Shown here: piece by piece, positions 35,250 through 44,911 of the stretch
Position numbering within the stretch: position 1 is the first letter of the stretch
How the letters are laid out: every line of letters starts with the position of its first letter
Origin: Sphingomonas sp. PP-CE-1G-424
GTDB lineage: Bacteria > Pseudomonadota > Alphaproteobacteria > Sphingomonadales > Sphingomonadaceae
Assembly: GCF_004341085.1 (NCBI RefSeq)
Contig: NZ_SLXW01000001.1
Coordinates: 496,001 to 560,000 of the forward strand
Direction: 5' to 3'
Length of the DNA: 64,000 nucleotides
The notes under the pieces: model-generated
What the model saw: only the letters and a program-made list of their open reading frames with translations
Databases searched by the model: none
Told to the model about the DNA's origin: nothing
Position numbers and translations under genes: made by a program

Positions 35250-36446
35250 TCAAACCCGCCGGCGATCCAGTCCCCAAGACACCGCCCAGATCGCAAACCC
35301 GCCCAGCGCCAACGCGGTCCCGACCCAGCCGGTCGACGGCAACCCATACCCGCCCGCAATCGCCAGCCCACCAAGCCAAGGCCCAAGCGCATTGGCCGTA
35401 TTGAACGCGGAATGGTTGAGCGCTGCCGCCAAGGTCTGCGCCTCCTCCGCGACATCCATCAGCCGCGTCTGGAGGATCGTCGACAACCCGCCGCCGCACC
35501 CGATCAGCACCACCACCGGCAGCATCGCCCACAGATGCGGCGTCGCCGGCGCGTAGAGCGCGAGCGCGCCTGCCCCGAACAGCAACGTGATCCCCGCCGC
35601 CGGCATCAGCGCCACGTCCGCCGCCTTCGCACAAACCAAAGTCCCGATCGTCATGCCGACGCCGAACAGCGCGAACGCAACGGGCGTGAACGCGGACGAT
35701 ACGCCCGTCACTTCGGTCAAGGTTGAGGCGAGATAGGTGTAGACGCAGAAGATACCGCCAAAGCCGACCGCACCGATCGCGAGCGTCAGCCACACCTGCC
35801 CGTTGCGCAACGCGGCCAGTTCCCCGAGCGGGCTCGCATCCTTCGCAGGCCGGAGGACCGGCGCGAACTTCAGCAGCATCGCCACCGTCGCCGCCGCAAT
35901 GATCGCGACGATCCCGAAACCCCAACGCCAGCCGAACCACTGGCCGATGCCGTTCGCCAGCGGCACCCCCGCGATCGTCGCGATCGTCAGCCCCAGCATC
36001 ATCCGCGATACCGCGCGCGACCGCTTTTCGCGCGGCACCATCGACGCCGCGACCAGCGATCCGACGCCGAAATACGCGCCATGCGGCAATCCGCTTAGGA
36101 ACCTAGCCAACAACATCGTGTGATAGGTCGGCGCCAGCGCTGACAACCCGTTGGCGATACCAAGAAAAGTCATCAACCCGATCAGCAACACCCGCCGCTC
36201 GATCTTCGCCGCCAATACCGCGATCGTCGGCGCCCCGACGACGACGCCAAGCGCGTAGGCGCTGATGACATGCCCCGCGGTCGGCTCGTCGATCCCGAGC
36301 CCACGCGCGAACTGCGGCAACAGGCTCATCGCCGCGAACTCGGTGGTCCCGATCGCGAAGCCGCCTACCGCGAGTGCGAGCAATGCGAGCCGCGCATTGA
36401 CCTGAGGAGCAGCGGTGTCGGCAACGGTTTGGTCGGTATCGATCAT
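35250..36446 (-). CDS. MFS efflux transporter, DHA1 (AraJ/YdhP-like) family
   Basis: From the ATG at 36446 the protein has 398 residues and twelve helices. Family motifs include GGFAIGTTEFAAMSLLP in helix 1, GHVISAYALGVVVGAP in helix 2, AAKIERRVLLIGLM, and LARFLSGLPHGAYFGVG in helix 4. This group exports drugs, sugars or purine-like compounds. An upstream in-frame start at 36500 would add 18 residues without a ribosome site. It is convergent with the MHS-type carrier. Confidence 0.9.
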   Translation of the reverse strand: MIDTDQTVADTAAPQVNARLALLALAVGGFAIGTTEFAAMSLLPQFARGLGIDEPTAGHVISAYALGVVVGAPTIAVLAAKIERRVLLIGLMTFLGIANGLSALAPTYHTMLLARFLSGLPHGAYFGVGSLVAASMVPREKRSRAVSRMMLGLTIATIAGVPLANGIGQWFGWRWGFGIVAIIAAATVAMLLKFAPVLRPAKDASPLGELAALRNGQVWLTLAIGAVGFGGIFCVYTYLASTLTEVTGVSSAFTPVAFALFGVGMTIGTLVCAKAADVALMPAAGITLLFGAGALALYAPATPHLWAMLPVVVLIGCGGGLSTILQTRLMDVAEEAQTLAAALNHSAFNTANALGPWLGGLAIAGGYGLPSTGWVGTALALGGFAIWAVSWGLDRRRV

Positions 36447-36544
36447 CCGGTTTATCTCGCAGGTGCAGCATAAAGCTTCAACCCGCGGGTGCCCGAGCAA
36501 ATATCAGCCGCGCCCAAGCGTGCGTTCGCCGGCAGGCCGCCCGA

Positions 36545-38704
36545 TCAGACGGTGTCGACGATCGGCGCGGTCATGATCACGCGCAGCCCGGGCATGTTGT
36601 CGTCATGCTCGATCGTGCCCGACAGCCCGGCGACGATCGCGTTCATCATCCGGCTGCCGAAGCCCTCGCGCGTCCCGACCTTGCCCGACCCATCGTCGGC
36701 GACGATCAGGCGGAGGCGGTTGCGATGCTGTTCGAGCGCGATCAGGATCGGCCCGGGCTGCCCGCCATAGGCATATTTGCTCGCGTTGATGACGAGTTCG
36801 GTGAGGACCAGCCCGATATTCACCGCACGGTCGGTCGGCACCAGGATCGGCGCGAGGTCGAGCCGGATCTGCGCCGCCCAGTCGGCGCCGAGCGAGGTCT
36901 TCATGTCGCCCGCAAGCTCCTCCAGATAGCGCGAGAGATCGACCGACTCGACCTGATCGTCGCGGTAGAGCCGGCGGTGCACCAGCGCGACCGCGGAAAG
37001 CCGCGCCTGCGCCTCGGCGAGATGCTCCTTTACCTTGGCATCGTCGGACGCCTTCGCCTGGAGCGCGAGGAACGCGGCGACCAGCTGGAGGCTGTTCTGG
37101 ACGCGGTGGTTGACCTCCTTCATCAGGACGTCCTTCTGCGCGATCAGCACGTCCTTATCGGCGAGCGTGCGCTGCAGATCCGCATTGAGCAGGCGCAGCC
37201 GCTGGTTGATATGCGCGTCGTGGAATGCGCGGCGCAGGCGGTGCGCAGCCTCGATCTCCTCCAGCGTCCAGCGGCGCGACCGGCCCGACACGACCTGGGT
37301 CCAGGACTGGAACGAGGTGCGCGGGGTGAGCACCGCGGTCGGATCGAGCGACACCGCCTTGTGCGGATTGCCCGCCCATTCGACCTCCTCGGCCTGTTCG
37401 GCGCGGAACCAGAACAGCATCGCGCCATCGTCGATCAACGGCATCGCCAGCACCCCGCTGGCGCAGGCCCGATAGGCGTCCGCACGCGGCAGCAGCGAGG
37501 GGAGCTCGTGCGTCGCCAGCGGTTCGATCCCGCTGCGCGCGCAGACCCAGGCGACGAGATCGCGGATTTCGTCGTGCGCGGGGCAGACTCCGTCGGTATC
37601 GACGATCGTTCCCTGCACGAACGCGAACCCATCGGCATCGAGCATCCGCCGCAGGTCGTCGCGCAACGTCACGACGATGCTGCGCGGCGCCGGTTCGGTC
37701 GCGAGCTTGGCGACCACCGCATCCTCGGCCCCGCGCAACCGCAGGCGCTCGCGGTAGATCTCGGCCTCTTCCTTCGCGCGGATCTGGCGTGCGAGCCCGC
37801 TCGCCAGCGTCGCCGATGCGGCGCGGACGTCGGGGCTCAGGCCGCGCGGCGTGGCGTTGTGGCAGGCGATCAGGCCCCACAGCAGCCCGTCCTTGACGAT
37901 CGAGATCGACGCGGAGGCCGCAACCTCCATGTTGGCGAGATAGCGCAGGTGGATCGGCGACACGCTGCGTACCGTCACGTCGCTCAGATCGAGCGTCTCG
38001 AATCCGGCGGGGCGCAATACGGCAGGCGCATAATCGATCGTCGGGATCGTCCGCGTGCGGTTGCGGACGTACAGCGCGCGCGCCTGCTTCGGGATGTCCG
38101 ATGCCGGGAAATGATGGTTGAGGAAAGTACCGAGGCCCACGGCCTTGTCCTCCGCCACGACGCGGCCGGCGTCGTCGTCGAGAAAGCGATAGATCATCAC
38201 CCGGTCGAACCCGGTAAGCTGGCGGAACGCGATCGCGGCGCGGTCGCACAGCGTGCTCAGATCGGTCGCGCGCTCGAACATCGTGATCATCGGGTTGAGC
38301 CGGCCGAGCATTTGCGTCGCGGTCATCGGCGCGGCCTCGACCGGCTCGAGCTCGGCGAGCAGATAGTCGCCGCTGCGGTGGATCGTCACCTCGAAGCGTT
38401 CGGTGGATCCCATCACCGGATCGCCGACCATCCCCCCCGGCCCCACGTCGTCCGCCGGCACGGCCTGCGCCAACACCCGCGCAAGATCGGCACCGAGCCA
38501 CTCTGCCGCCAGCCGCCCTTCGATATCGCCCGCCCCCGCGACGATCGTCAGCGACGCCGGATCGGCGACCAGCAACAGGCCGTGCGGCTGAATCGACCCC
38601 GGAATGTGGATCGGCTCGCGGTCGCACGCGGTCAGGTCCAGCCCGCTGTCCTGGGTCTGCGCCTGATCGAGCGCAGTAGCGTCTACATCGTTCTGCGCAG
38701 TCAT
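36545..38704 (-). CDS. Bacteriophytochrome histidine kinase with HisKA_2-type kinase domain
   Basis: This 719-residue photoreceptor has, in order, a PAS domain with the biliverdin-binding Cys27 (LTACDREPIHIPG), a GAF domain with FPASDIPKQARALY and the chromophore His in SPIHLRYLANM, and a PHY domain with the tongue (PRTSFQSW...VSGRSRRW). The kinase is of the HisKA_2/HWE-like type (EVNHRVQNSLQLV, His near 528; then NIGLVLTELVINASKYAY and GFGSRMMNAIV). It senses red/far-red light and phosphorylates a response regulator that is not adjacent. No haem oxygenase gene is in the window, so biliverdin must be supplied elsewhere. Confidence 0.95.
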   Translation of the reverse strand: MTAQNDVDATALDQAQTQDSGLDLTACDREPIHIPGSIQPHGLLLVADPASLTIVAGAGDIEGRLAAEWLGADLARVLAQAVPADDVGPGGMVGDPVMGSTERFEVTIHRSGDYLLAELEPVEAAPMTATQMLGRLNPMITMFERATDLSTLCDRAAIAFRQLTGFDRVMIYRFLDDDAGRVVAEDKAVGLGTFLNHHFPASDIPKQARALYVRNRTRTIPTIDYAPAVLRPAGFETLDLSDVTVRSVSPIHLRYLANMEVAASASISIVKDGLLWGLIACHNATPRGLSPDVRAASATLASGLARQIRAKEEAEIYRERLRLRGAEDAVVAKLATEPAPRSIVVTLRDDLRRMLDADGFAFVQGTIVDTDGVCPAHDEIRDLVAWVCARSGIEPLATHELPSLLPRADAYRACASGVLAMPLIDDGAMLFWFRAEQAEEVEWAGNPHKAVSLDPTAVLTPRTSFQSWTQVVSGRSRRWTLEEIEAAHRLRRAFHDAHINQRLRLLNADLQRTLADKDVLIAQKDVLMKEVNHRVQNSLQLVAAFLALQAKASDDAKVKEHLAEAQARLSAVALVHRRLYRDDQVESVDLSRYLEELAGDMKTSLGADWAAQIRLDLAPILVPTDRAVNIGLVLTELVINASKYAYGGQPGPILIALEQHRNRLRLIVADDGSGKVGTREGFGSRMMNAIVAGLSGTIEHDDNMPGLRVIMTAPIVDTV

Positions 38705-38791
38705 CGGCCAAGGCCCCCTAGTCAGCAAAACCGCTGTGGCGGTCATTGCGGAACAAAGCAAATACCCTCGCAATCGGCCTATTGATCAGAA

Positions 38792-39760
38792 TCAGGACGG
38801 CGGCGCGGACTCGGCATAGCGGCGCGCGATTATGGCACAGGCGATCAACTGCAACTGGTGGAAGAGCATGACCGGAAGCAGGATCACGCCGACCTGCGCG
38901 GGCGGGAACAGCACGCCCGCCATCGGCACGCCCGACGCGAGGCTCTTCTTCGAACCGCAGAATTGCAGCACGATCGCATCCTCGCGGGGCAGCTTCATCA
39001 GCCGCGCAACGGCAAACGTCAGCCCGAGGACGAAGGCGAGCAGCGCGGCGCACAGCAGTCCGATCAGGATCAGGTCGCCGATCGACAATTTGGTCCACAG
39101 GCCCTCGACCACCGCGGCACCGAACGCGCTGTAGACGACCAGCAGGATCGACCCGCGATCGACCACGGTCAGCAGGCCCTTGTTGCGCGTTACCAACGCG
39201 CCGATCCACGGCCGCAATAGATGCCCGGCGACGAACGGCACGAGCAGTTGCAAGACGATCGCCTCGATACTCTCGATCGAGATGCCACCACTGCCCGAAG
39301 TGTTCATCAGCAGCGCGACCAGCGCCGGCGTGACGAGGATACCGAGCAGATTCGAGAACGACGCGCTGCACACCGCCGCCGCGACATTGCCGCGCGCAAT
39401 CGCGGTGAAGGCGATCGACGACTGCACGGTCGAGGGGAGTAGCGTCAGGAACAACAGCCCTGCGGCGAGCGGCCCGGTCACGAACGGCAGTGCGGTCAGC
39501 CCGAGTCCGAACAGCGGGAACGCGACGAAGGTGATGGCCAGCACCGCGAGATGCAGCTTCCAGTTGCGCAGGCCCGCCCAGATCGCATCGCGCGACAGCT
39601 TGGCGCCGTGGAGGAAGAACAGCAGGACGATGCCGATATCCGCGGCATAGCCGACGATCGTCGCCATCTCGCCGCGTGCCGGGAGGATGCTCGCCAGCAC
39701 GACGGTGCCGAGCAGCATCAGGATGAACGGCTCGAAGACCGCCAGGAACCGCCCGATCAC
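38792..39760 (-). CDS. SBF-like (bile acid:Na+ symporter fold) transporter
   Basis: This 322-residue protein has about ten helices of the SBF/DUF4137 group (yeast YMR034c, human SLC10A7-like). Landmarks are LLFFLHGAKLSRDAIWAGL, LLPSTVQSSIAFTAIARGN and FCGSKKSLASGVPMA. The substrate is unknown; family members carry organic anions or affect calcium. The GTG start at 39760 overlaps the adenine deaminase stop (GTGA), so the pair is coupled. Confidence 0.88.
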   Translation of the reverse strand: MIGRFLAVFEPFILMLLGTVVLASILPARGEMATIVGYAADIGIVLLFFLHGAKLSRDAIWAGLRNWKLHLAVLAITFVAFPLFGLGLTALPFVTGPLAAGLLFLTLLPSTVQSSIAFTAIARGNVAAAVCSASFSNLLGILVTPALVALLMNTSGSGGISIESIEAIVLQLLVPFVAGHLLRPWIGALVTRNKGLLTVVDRGSILLVVYSAFGAAVVEGLWTKLSIGDLILIGLLCAALLAFVLGLTFAVARLMKLPREDAIVLQFCGSKKSLASGVPMAGVLFPPAQVGVILLPVMLFHQLQLIACAIIARRYAESAPPS

Positions 39761-40767
39761 GGATGCGCCTTCACATAGGCGTCGAGCGTCGCGAGGTGGC
39801 CGCTGAGCGCGTCGTCATCCAGGAAACTGCCGAGGAAGCTGTTGCGCGCGAGCGTCACGACCTGCTCGCGAGACAAGTTCTTGGCCCGCGCTGTCTGGCG
39901 GAAATTCTCGCCGATATAGCCACCGAAATACGCCGGATCGTCCGAATGGATCGTCGCGCGCAGGCCGAGAGCGAGCATCCGGTCGATCGGATGGTTCTCC
40001 AGCTTGTCGACGTTGCGCAACGCGACGTTCGACAACGGGCACACGGTCAGCGTCATCGCATCGCGTGCGAGGCGGGCGACCAGCGCCGGATCCTCCAGCG
40101 CGCGATTGCCGTGGTCGATCCGATCGACCTGGAGGATGTCGAGCGCCTCGTGGATATAGGCGGGCGGGCCCTCCTCGCCGGCATGCGCGCACAGCATCAG
40201 CCCGGCATCCGCCGACGCCGCGAACACGCGTGCGAACTTCGACGGCGGATGGCCGACCTCGGACGAATCGAGCCCGACGCCGATGAACTGGTCGAGCCAC
40301 GGCTCCGCCTGCGCGAGCGTCTTGAACGCGTCCTCCTCGTCGAGATGGCGGAGGAAACTCATGATCAGCCCGACCGACATGCCGTGCTTCGCCTGCGCTT
40401 CGTCGATCCCCGCGAACAGACCGCGCGCGACGACATCGAAGGGTATGCCGCGATGCGTGTGCGTCTGCGGATCGAAGAAGATCTCGGCATGCACCACGCC
40501 GTCCTGCGCGACGCGGTCGAAATAGGCGACCGCCAGATCGCGGAAATCCTCCTCGGTCTGCAGCACTGCTGCGCCCGCGTAATAGATGTCGAGAAAGGTC
40601 TGGAGATTGGTGAAGCTGTAGGCCGCGCGGACGTCCTCGACGCTCTTGAACGGGATCGCGACCTTGTTGCGCTCGGCCAGCGCGAACATGAGTTCGGGCT
40701 CCAGGCTGCCCTCGATATGGAGGTGGAGTTCCGCCTTGGGCAGGTTCGTGATGAAGTCGTCGGTCAT
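39757..40767 (-). CDS. Adenine deaminase of the adenosine-deaminase fold
   Basis: This 336-residue enzyme has the metal motif HLHIEGSLEPE near residue 15, LCAHAGEEGPP, IDHGNRALED and HSDDPAYFGGY. The FFDPQTHTHRGI and SEVGHPPSKF segments match the bacterial/fungal adenine deaminase group (Aah1 type, as in Pseudomonas), not classical adenosine deaminase. It would convert adenine to hypoxanthine in purine salvage. It is coupled to the SBF-like carrier downstream and divergent from DUF808. Confidence 0.9.
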   Translation of the reverse strand: MTDDFITNLPKAELHLHIEGSLEPELMFALAERNKVAIPFKSVEDVRAAYSFTNLQTFLDIYYAGAAVLQTEEDFRDLAVAYFDRVAQDGVVHAEIFFDPQTHTHRGIPFDVVARGLFAGIDEAQAKHGMSVGLIMSFLRHLDEEDAFKTLAQAEPWLDQFIGVGLDSSEVGHPPSKFARVFAASADAGLMLCAHAGEEGPPAYIHEALDILQVDRIDHGNRALEDPALVARLARDAMTLTVCPLSNVALRNVDKLENHPIDRMLALGLRATIHSDDPAYFGGYIGENFRQTARAKNLSREQVVTLARNSFLGSFLDDDALSGHLATLDAYVKAHP

Positions 40768-40918
40768 AGCGGATCCTGTCGCTTGGGTCGCGGTGGCTGC
40801 AACCATTCCGCCCGCCACGCACTACCGCAAGTGCGAAAGCCGTTGCATGACAATCCTGTCACGTTACCGAGCGCATGAACGCCCCTGCTTAACTGGCGCC
40901 TAGTGAAGGACACCATCG

Positions 40919-41854
40919 ATGCCGACAGGATTGGTCGCACTGCTCGACGACATTGCCGGGATCACCAAGCTCGCCGCCGCCAGCCTCGACGATATCGCCG
41001 CGACCACCGGCAAGGCGGGCAGCAAGGCGATCGGCGTGGTGGTCGACGATGCCGCCGTCACGCCGCGCTACATGGTCGGGTTCGAGCCGAAGCGCGAACT
41101 GCCGATGATCGGGAAGATCGCGCTGGGGTCGTTCCGCAACAAGCTGGTCTTCATCCTGCCTGCCGCGCTCGCGCTGAGCGCGTTCGCACCGTGGCTGCTG
41201 ACGCCGTTGCTGATGATCGGCGGCACCTATCTGTGCTTCGAGGGCGCGGAGAAGATCCTCGAGGCATTCGGCGGCAGTCATGCCGAGGAGGTCGTCGCCG
41301 AGCCGGTCGACGCAGCGACGCTCGAGGCACAGAAGGTCTCGGGCGCGATCCGCACCGACTTCATCCTGTCCGCCGAGATCATGGTGATCGCATTGTCGGA
41401 CGTGGCGACCAAGCCGATCTGGGAGCAGGCGATCGTGCTCGCGCTGGTCGGGATCGTCATCACGATCGGCGTCTACGGCGTGGTCGCGCTGATCGTGAAG
41501 ATGGACGATATCGGGCTGCATCTGGCGCAGCGCAGCAGCGCGGTCGTGCAGGCGATCGGGCGTGGGCTGGTGAAGGGCATGCCCCTGGTAATGTCGGCGC
41601 TGTCGATAATCGGCACCGCGGCGATGGTGTGGGTTGGTGGCCAGATCATCGTTCACGGGATCGAGGAGTTCGGGTTCACCGCCTTGCCGCATTGGATCCA
41701 CGACACCGCGGAGGCGGCTTCGCATGCGGTGCCGTTTGCCAAGGGGGCGGTAAACTGGGTGATGAACGCGTTCTTCTCGGGGATCGTCGGGTTGATCCTC
41801 GGCGGCGCCATCGCGCTGGGCTTGCATGCGGTAAAGAAGCCGAAGGCGCACTGA
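40919..41854 (+). CDS. DUF808 family inner-membrane protein
   Basis: This 311-residue protein has the family's N-terminal LVALLDDIAGITKLAAASLDD, then VVDDAAVTPRYMVGF and GGTYLCFEGAEK, followed by about five membrane helices. It matches E. coli YedI. The molecular function of the family is not known. It is divergent from the adenine deaminase gene (151 bp) and convergent with the S9 peptidase gene. Confidence 0.9.
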   Translation: MPTGLVALLDDIAGITKLAAASLDDIAATTGKAGSKAIGVVVDDAAVTPRYMVGFEPKRELPMIGKIALGSFRNKLVFILPAALALSAFAPWLLTPLLMIGGTYLCFEGAEKILEAFGGSHAEEVVAEPVDAATLEAQKVSGAIRTDFILSAEIMVIALSDVATKPIWEQAIVLALVGIVITIGVYGVVALIVKMDDIGLHLAQRSSAVVQAIGRGLVKGMPLVMSALSIIGTAAMVWVGGQIIVHGIEEFGFTALPHWIHDTAEAASHAVPFAKGAVNWVMNAFFSGIVGLILGGAIALGLHAVKKPKAH

Positions 41855-41880
41855 CCGGGAGAGCGTTGTCCGCCCTTCCT

Positions 41881-41937
41881 TGTTCTCCCGCGAAGGCGGG
41901 AGCCCAGTCTGGGTCCCCGCCTTCGCGGGGAAACATG
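41881..41937. repeat. Paired palindromic element (type B), copy 2
   Basis: CTCCCGCGAAGGCGGGAG and CCCCGCCTTCGCGGGG flank CCCAGTCTGGGT. It lies between the convergent DUF808 and S9 peptidase genes. Confidence 0.8.
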
Positions 41938-41976
41938 TCGCGGGTGTTGTAACGCGCTACCACCGCCACAAAACAC

Positions 41977-42078
41977 CACCCCGGCGAAGGCCGGGGCCCA
42001 ATTGGGGAACGGAGGTAACGGCGGACAGCCCTTCGTTACTTCGACCTTTCCAATTGGGCCCCGGCCTTCGCCGGGGTG
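41977..42078. repeat. Paired inverted palindromic element (type A), copy 2
   Basis: Left arm 41977-42005 and right arm 42050-42078 carry the same 29-bp sequence as copy 1, inverted, with a different 44-bp spacer. It lies right after copy 2 of type B in the same convergent gap. Confidence 0.9.
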
Positions 42079-42103
42079 GTACCCCTAAGGGAGGATTAGC
42101 CCC

Positions 42104-44137
42104 CTACTTAGCCGTCCACTTCCCCATCCAGCCCAGCACTTCCCCATACCACTGCCGCGAGTTCTTCGGCTTCAGCACCCAGTGGTTCTCCCCCGGGTTC
42201 ACCAGCAACCGCGACGGGATCCCGCGCCGCTGCAATGCGGTGAACGTCGCCAGCCCCTGCGTGTACGGAATGCGGAAGTCCTTCTCGCCGGTGATCACCA
42301 GCATCGGCGTCTTCCACTTCGCCACATAATTGACCGGGTTCCATTTCTCGAACGCCTGCGGGTCCTCGTAATAGGCCTTCCCGCCATGCTCCCATTCGTC
42401 GAACCAGAGCTCCTCGGTCTCGTACGCCATCGCGCGCGCGTCGAACACGCCGTCATGCTGGACGATGCACTTGAAGCGATCGGGCCACTGCCCCTCGATC
42501 CAGTTCATCATGTAGCCGCCGTACGACGCGCCGAGCGCACACGCATTGTCCGCATCGAGCCACGCGAACTTGTCGGTCGCGGCCTTCAACCCCTTCTGCA
42601 GATCCTCGAGCGGCCAGCCGCCCCAGTTGTTGCTGATCGCGTCGGTGAAGCCCTGCCCGTAGCCGGTCGACCCGTGGAAATCGACCGCGACCAGGCCGTA
42701 GCCCGCGCCCGCGAACACGGCGGGGTTCCAGCGATACGACCAGCTGTTGTTGCTCGATCCCTGCGGGCCGCCGTGGACCATGTACGCGATCGGCACCTTG
42801 CCGGTGGAACCGTACGGCTTTACCGCATAGCCCCAGACGGTGTCCGCGTTCGCGCCCTTGAAGTTGAACCGCGTGACCGTCGGCATGTCGATCCCGGCGA
42901 GCTTGGCGGCGTTGACCTGGGTCAGCCGCTGCGGTGTGCCGGTGCCCGCGACGCGGTAGAAATCGGCGGGTGCGGTGAGGCTGTCGATCGCCACCACAGG
43001 CCCCCGCGGCGTGATCGCGACCGCGCTGACGTGACCCTCCTGCGTCAGCCGCGTGACCGCGCCGCTGGTCGCATCGACACGGAACAGCGGCGTCTCCTGC
43101 GTGTCGTCCGCGGTCACGTAGAGCGACTTCGAGTCCGGCGCCCACGCGATCGAGCCGACCGACCGGTCCCAGCGCTCGGTCAGCGACACCGTCTTGCCGC
43201 TGGCGATATCCCGCAGCGTCAGCACCTGGCGATCCGCCTCGAACCCCGGCCGGCGCATTGCGAAGTATGCAAGCGTGCGGCCATCGGGCGACACGGTCGG
43301 GAGGTTGTCGGTCGCCTTGTTCGCCGGAGTCAGGTTCACCGGCGCCGCTGAGCCGTCCGCGGGCACCGAGAAGATGTCGAGATTGGTTGACAGCGCTTCG
43401 ATCCGGCCGGCTTCGCGCAACGCAAAATAGACGGTGCGGCCGTCCGGGCTCCACGACACTTCCTCGCCGCCGCCATTCGGCTTCGATGGCGTATCGCCAA
43501 TCAACGCGCCGACCAGCGGAACGCCGTTCCCGGTCGCACCCGCGGCGGTCAGCGGCAACACGAACAGCTGCGAGCGCGTGCCGTCCGCCCACGTATCCCA
43601 ATGCCGCACGAACAGCCGGTCGTACGTTCGCCCGGCGCCTGCGTTCGGATCCTTCTTCACCATCGCCGGCTCGAGGCTCGGCGCGCCCGGCTTGCGATCC
43701 GCCCAGACGAGCAACTTGTCGCCGGTTGGCGCGACCTTGAAGCCACTGAACCCACCCTTGAAGCTCGTCAGCTTGCGCGGCGTGCCGCCCGTTACCGGCA
43801 CCGACCAGACCGCATCCTCGCCGCCCTTGTCCGATGTAAAATACACGGTCGAACCGACGATCTGCGGGTCGTTCTCGTTGACCTGCGGATCGGCGAGCAG
43901 CTTCACCGGCGCCGCGCCCGGCGTGGTCAGGTCGAGTCGCCAGAGATCGTAGCGCCCCTTGTCCGCGGCCAGATCGGTCTCGCGCTGTGCCCAGACGAGC
44001 CAATGCCCGTCCTGCGACGCGGTCGGCGCACCGACGCGGCTGAGCATCGTCACGTCGTCGATGGTGAGTTGCCGGGCGGCGGCGGGGGCACTCGCAAAGG
44101 CGAGCACGGCGAGGCTGGCGGAGAGCATGATCTTCAT
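42104..44137 (-). CDS. S9 family serine peptidase (prolyl oligopeptidase / DPP-like)
   Basis: From the ATG at 44137 the protein has 677 residues with a signal peptide (ASLAVLAFASAPAAA). An N-terminal beta-propeller (TolB-like repeats, for example SPDGRTVYFALRE, SPDGRTLAYFAMR) precedes an alpha/beta-hydrolase domain. The hydrolase has nucleophile GASYGGYM, Asp in GEKDFRIP and His in GENHWVL. It is a periplasmic or secreted peptidase that cleaves short peptides; DPP5/acyl-aminoacyl-peptidase relatives are closest in pattern. The TTG at 44173 is a weaker start. Confidence 0.92.
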   Translation of the reverse strand: MKIMLSASLAVLAFASAPAAARQLTIDDVTMLSRVGAPTASQDGHWLVWAQRETDLAADKGRYDLWRLDLTTPGAAPVKLLADPQVNENDPQIVGSTVYFTSDKGGEDAVWSVPVTGGTPRKLTSFKGGFSGFKVAPTGDKLLVWADRKPGAPSLEPAMVKKDPNAGAGRTYDRLFVRHWDTWADGTRSQLFVLPLTAAGATGNGVPLVGALIGDTPSKPNGGGEEVSWSPDGRTVYFALREAGRIEALSTNLDIFSVPADGSAAPVNLTPANKATDNLPTVSPDGRTLAYFAMRRPGFEADRQVLTLRDIASGKTVSLTERWDRSVGSIAWAPDSKSLYVTADDTQETPLFRVDATSGAVTRLTQEGHVSAVAITPRGPVVAIDSLTAPADFYRVAGTGTPQRLTQVNAAKLAGIDMPTVTRFNFKGANADTVWGYAVKPYGSTGKVPIAYMVHGGPQGSSNNSWSYRWNPAVFAGAGYGLVAVDFHGSTGYGQGFTDAISNNWGGWPLEDLQKGLKAATDKFAWLDADNACALGASYGGYMMNWIEGQWPDRFKCIVQHDGVFDARAMAYETEELWFDEWEHGGKAYYEDPQAFEKWNPVNYVAKWKTPMLVITGEKDFRIPYTQGLATFTALQRRGIPSRLLVNPGENHWVLKPKNSRQWYGEVLGWMGKWTAK

Positions 44138-44257
44138 GGGTGTGTGATAGGACGCATGCGGGATTATGCGCAATCACCGGGGTTTGGTGGCGGATTGATT
44201 TGCCTGTGGGGATCAAAGACCGGAGGGACGGATGCGAAAGCGATCCGCAGTGCTCAG

Positions 44258-44343
44258 CCCGTCATCCTAACGCAAGTCAGGACCCAGGGTTACGAACGGT
44301 GACTTTCGCGGCCCTGGATCCTGACTTTCGTCAGGATGACGGA
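44258..44343. repeat. Inverted repeat element (type C)
   Basis: CCGTCATCCT...GTCAGGACCCAGGG is mirrored by CCCTGGATCCTGAC...AGGATGACGG. It lies in the divergent gap between the S9 peptidase and the glycosylase gene and does not share the type A or B core. Confidence 0.8.
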
Positions 44344-44386
44344 TCGGGGTTGTCGAACGGAGAGCTATCCTCATTAAAGACACCCT

Positions 44387-44893
44387 ATGCCCCTCAAGCA
44401 CTCCTTCCCCCCGATTGCCGCCCCCGACGCGCGCCTGCTCGTCCTCGGCAGTCTCCCCGGCGACCGCTCCCTCGCCGCGCAGCGTTATTATGCGCATCCG
44501 CAGAACCAGTTCTGGCAACTGATGTCGCCCGTCGTCGGTCGCGATCTCGCCGCGCTAGGCTATGACGATCGCCTCGCCACCTTGCGCGCGCGCCGAGTCG
44601 CGCTGTGGGACGTGATCGGATCGGCCCGCCGCGCGGGCAGCACCGACGCGGCGATCGCCGATATCGAGGGCAACGACATCGCTGGCCTCGTCGCCACCCT
44701 ACCCCATCTCCGTGCGATCGCGTTCAACGGCGGCACCGCGCTGAAGCAGGGCATGATGCTGTTAGGCCGAGACTTTATCGGCGCGGAGATCGTCGCGCTC
44801 CCTTCGAGCAGTCCGCTCCACACCGTCGGGCTCGCGGCCAAGCAACCCGCGTGGAACGCACTGGCCGCGTTCCTGCTCGACCCGCCAGAATAG
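44387..44893 (+). CDS. Hypoxanthine-DNA glycosylase (uracil-DNA glycosylase superfamily, family 6)
   Basis: This 168-residue protein has the family motif GSLPGDRSLAAQRYYAHPQN near residue 21, VALWDVIGSARRAGS, IAFNGGTAL and the C-terminal LPSSSPLHT. It would remove deaminated adenine (hypoxanthine) from DNA. It is followed after 18 bp by the DUF1993 gene on the same strand. Confidence 0.9.
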   Translation: MPLKHSFPPIAAPDARLLVLGSLPGDRSLAAQRYYAHPQNQFWQLMSPVVGRDLAALGYDDRLATLRARRVALWDVIGSARRAGSTDAAIADIEGNDIAGLVATLPHLRAIAFNGGTALKQGMMLLGRDFIGAEIVALPSSSPLHTVGLAAKQPAWNALAAFLLDPPE

Positions 44894-44911
44894 TGCGCCT
44901 AGCCTTCGCGC

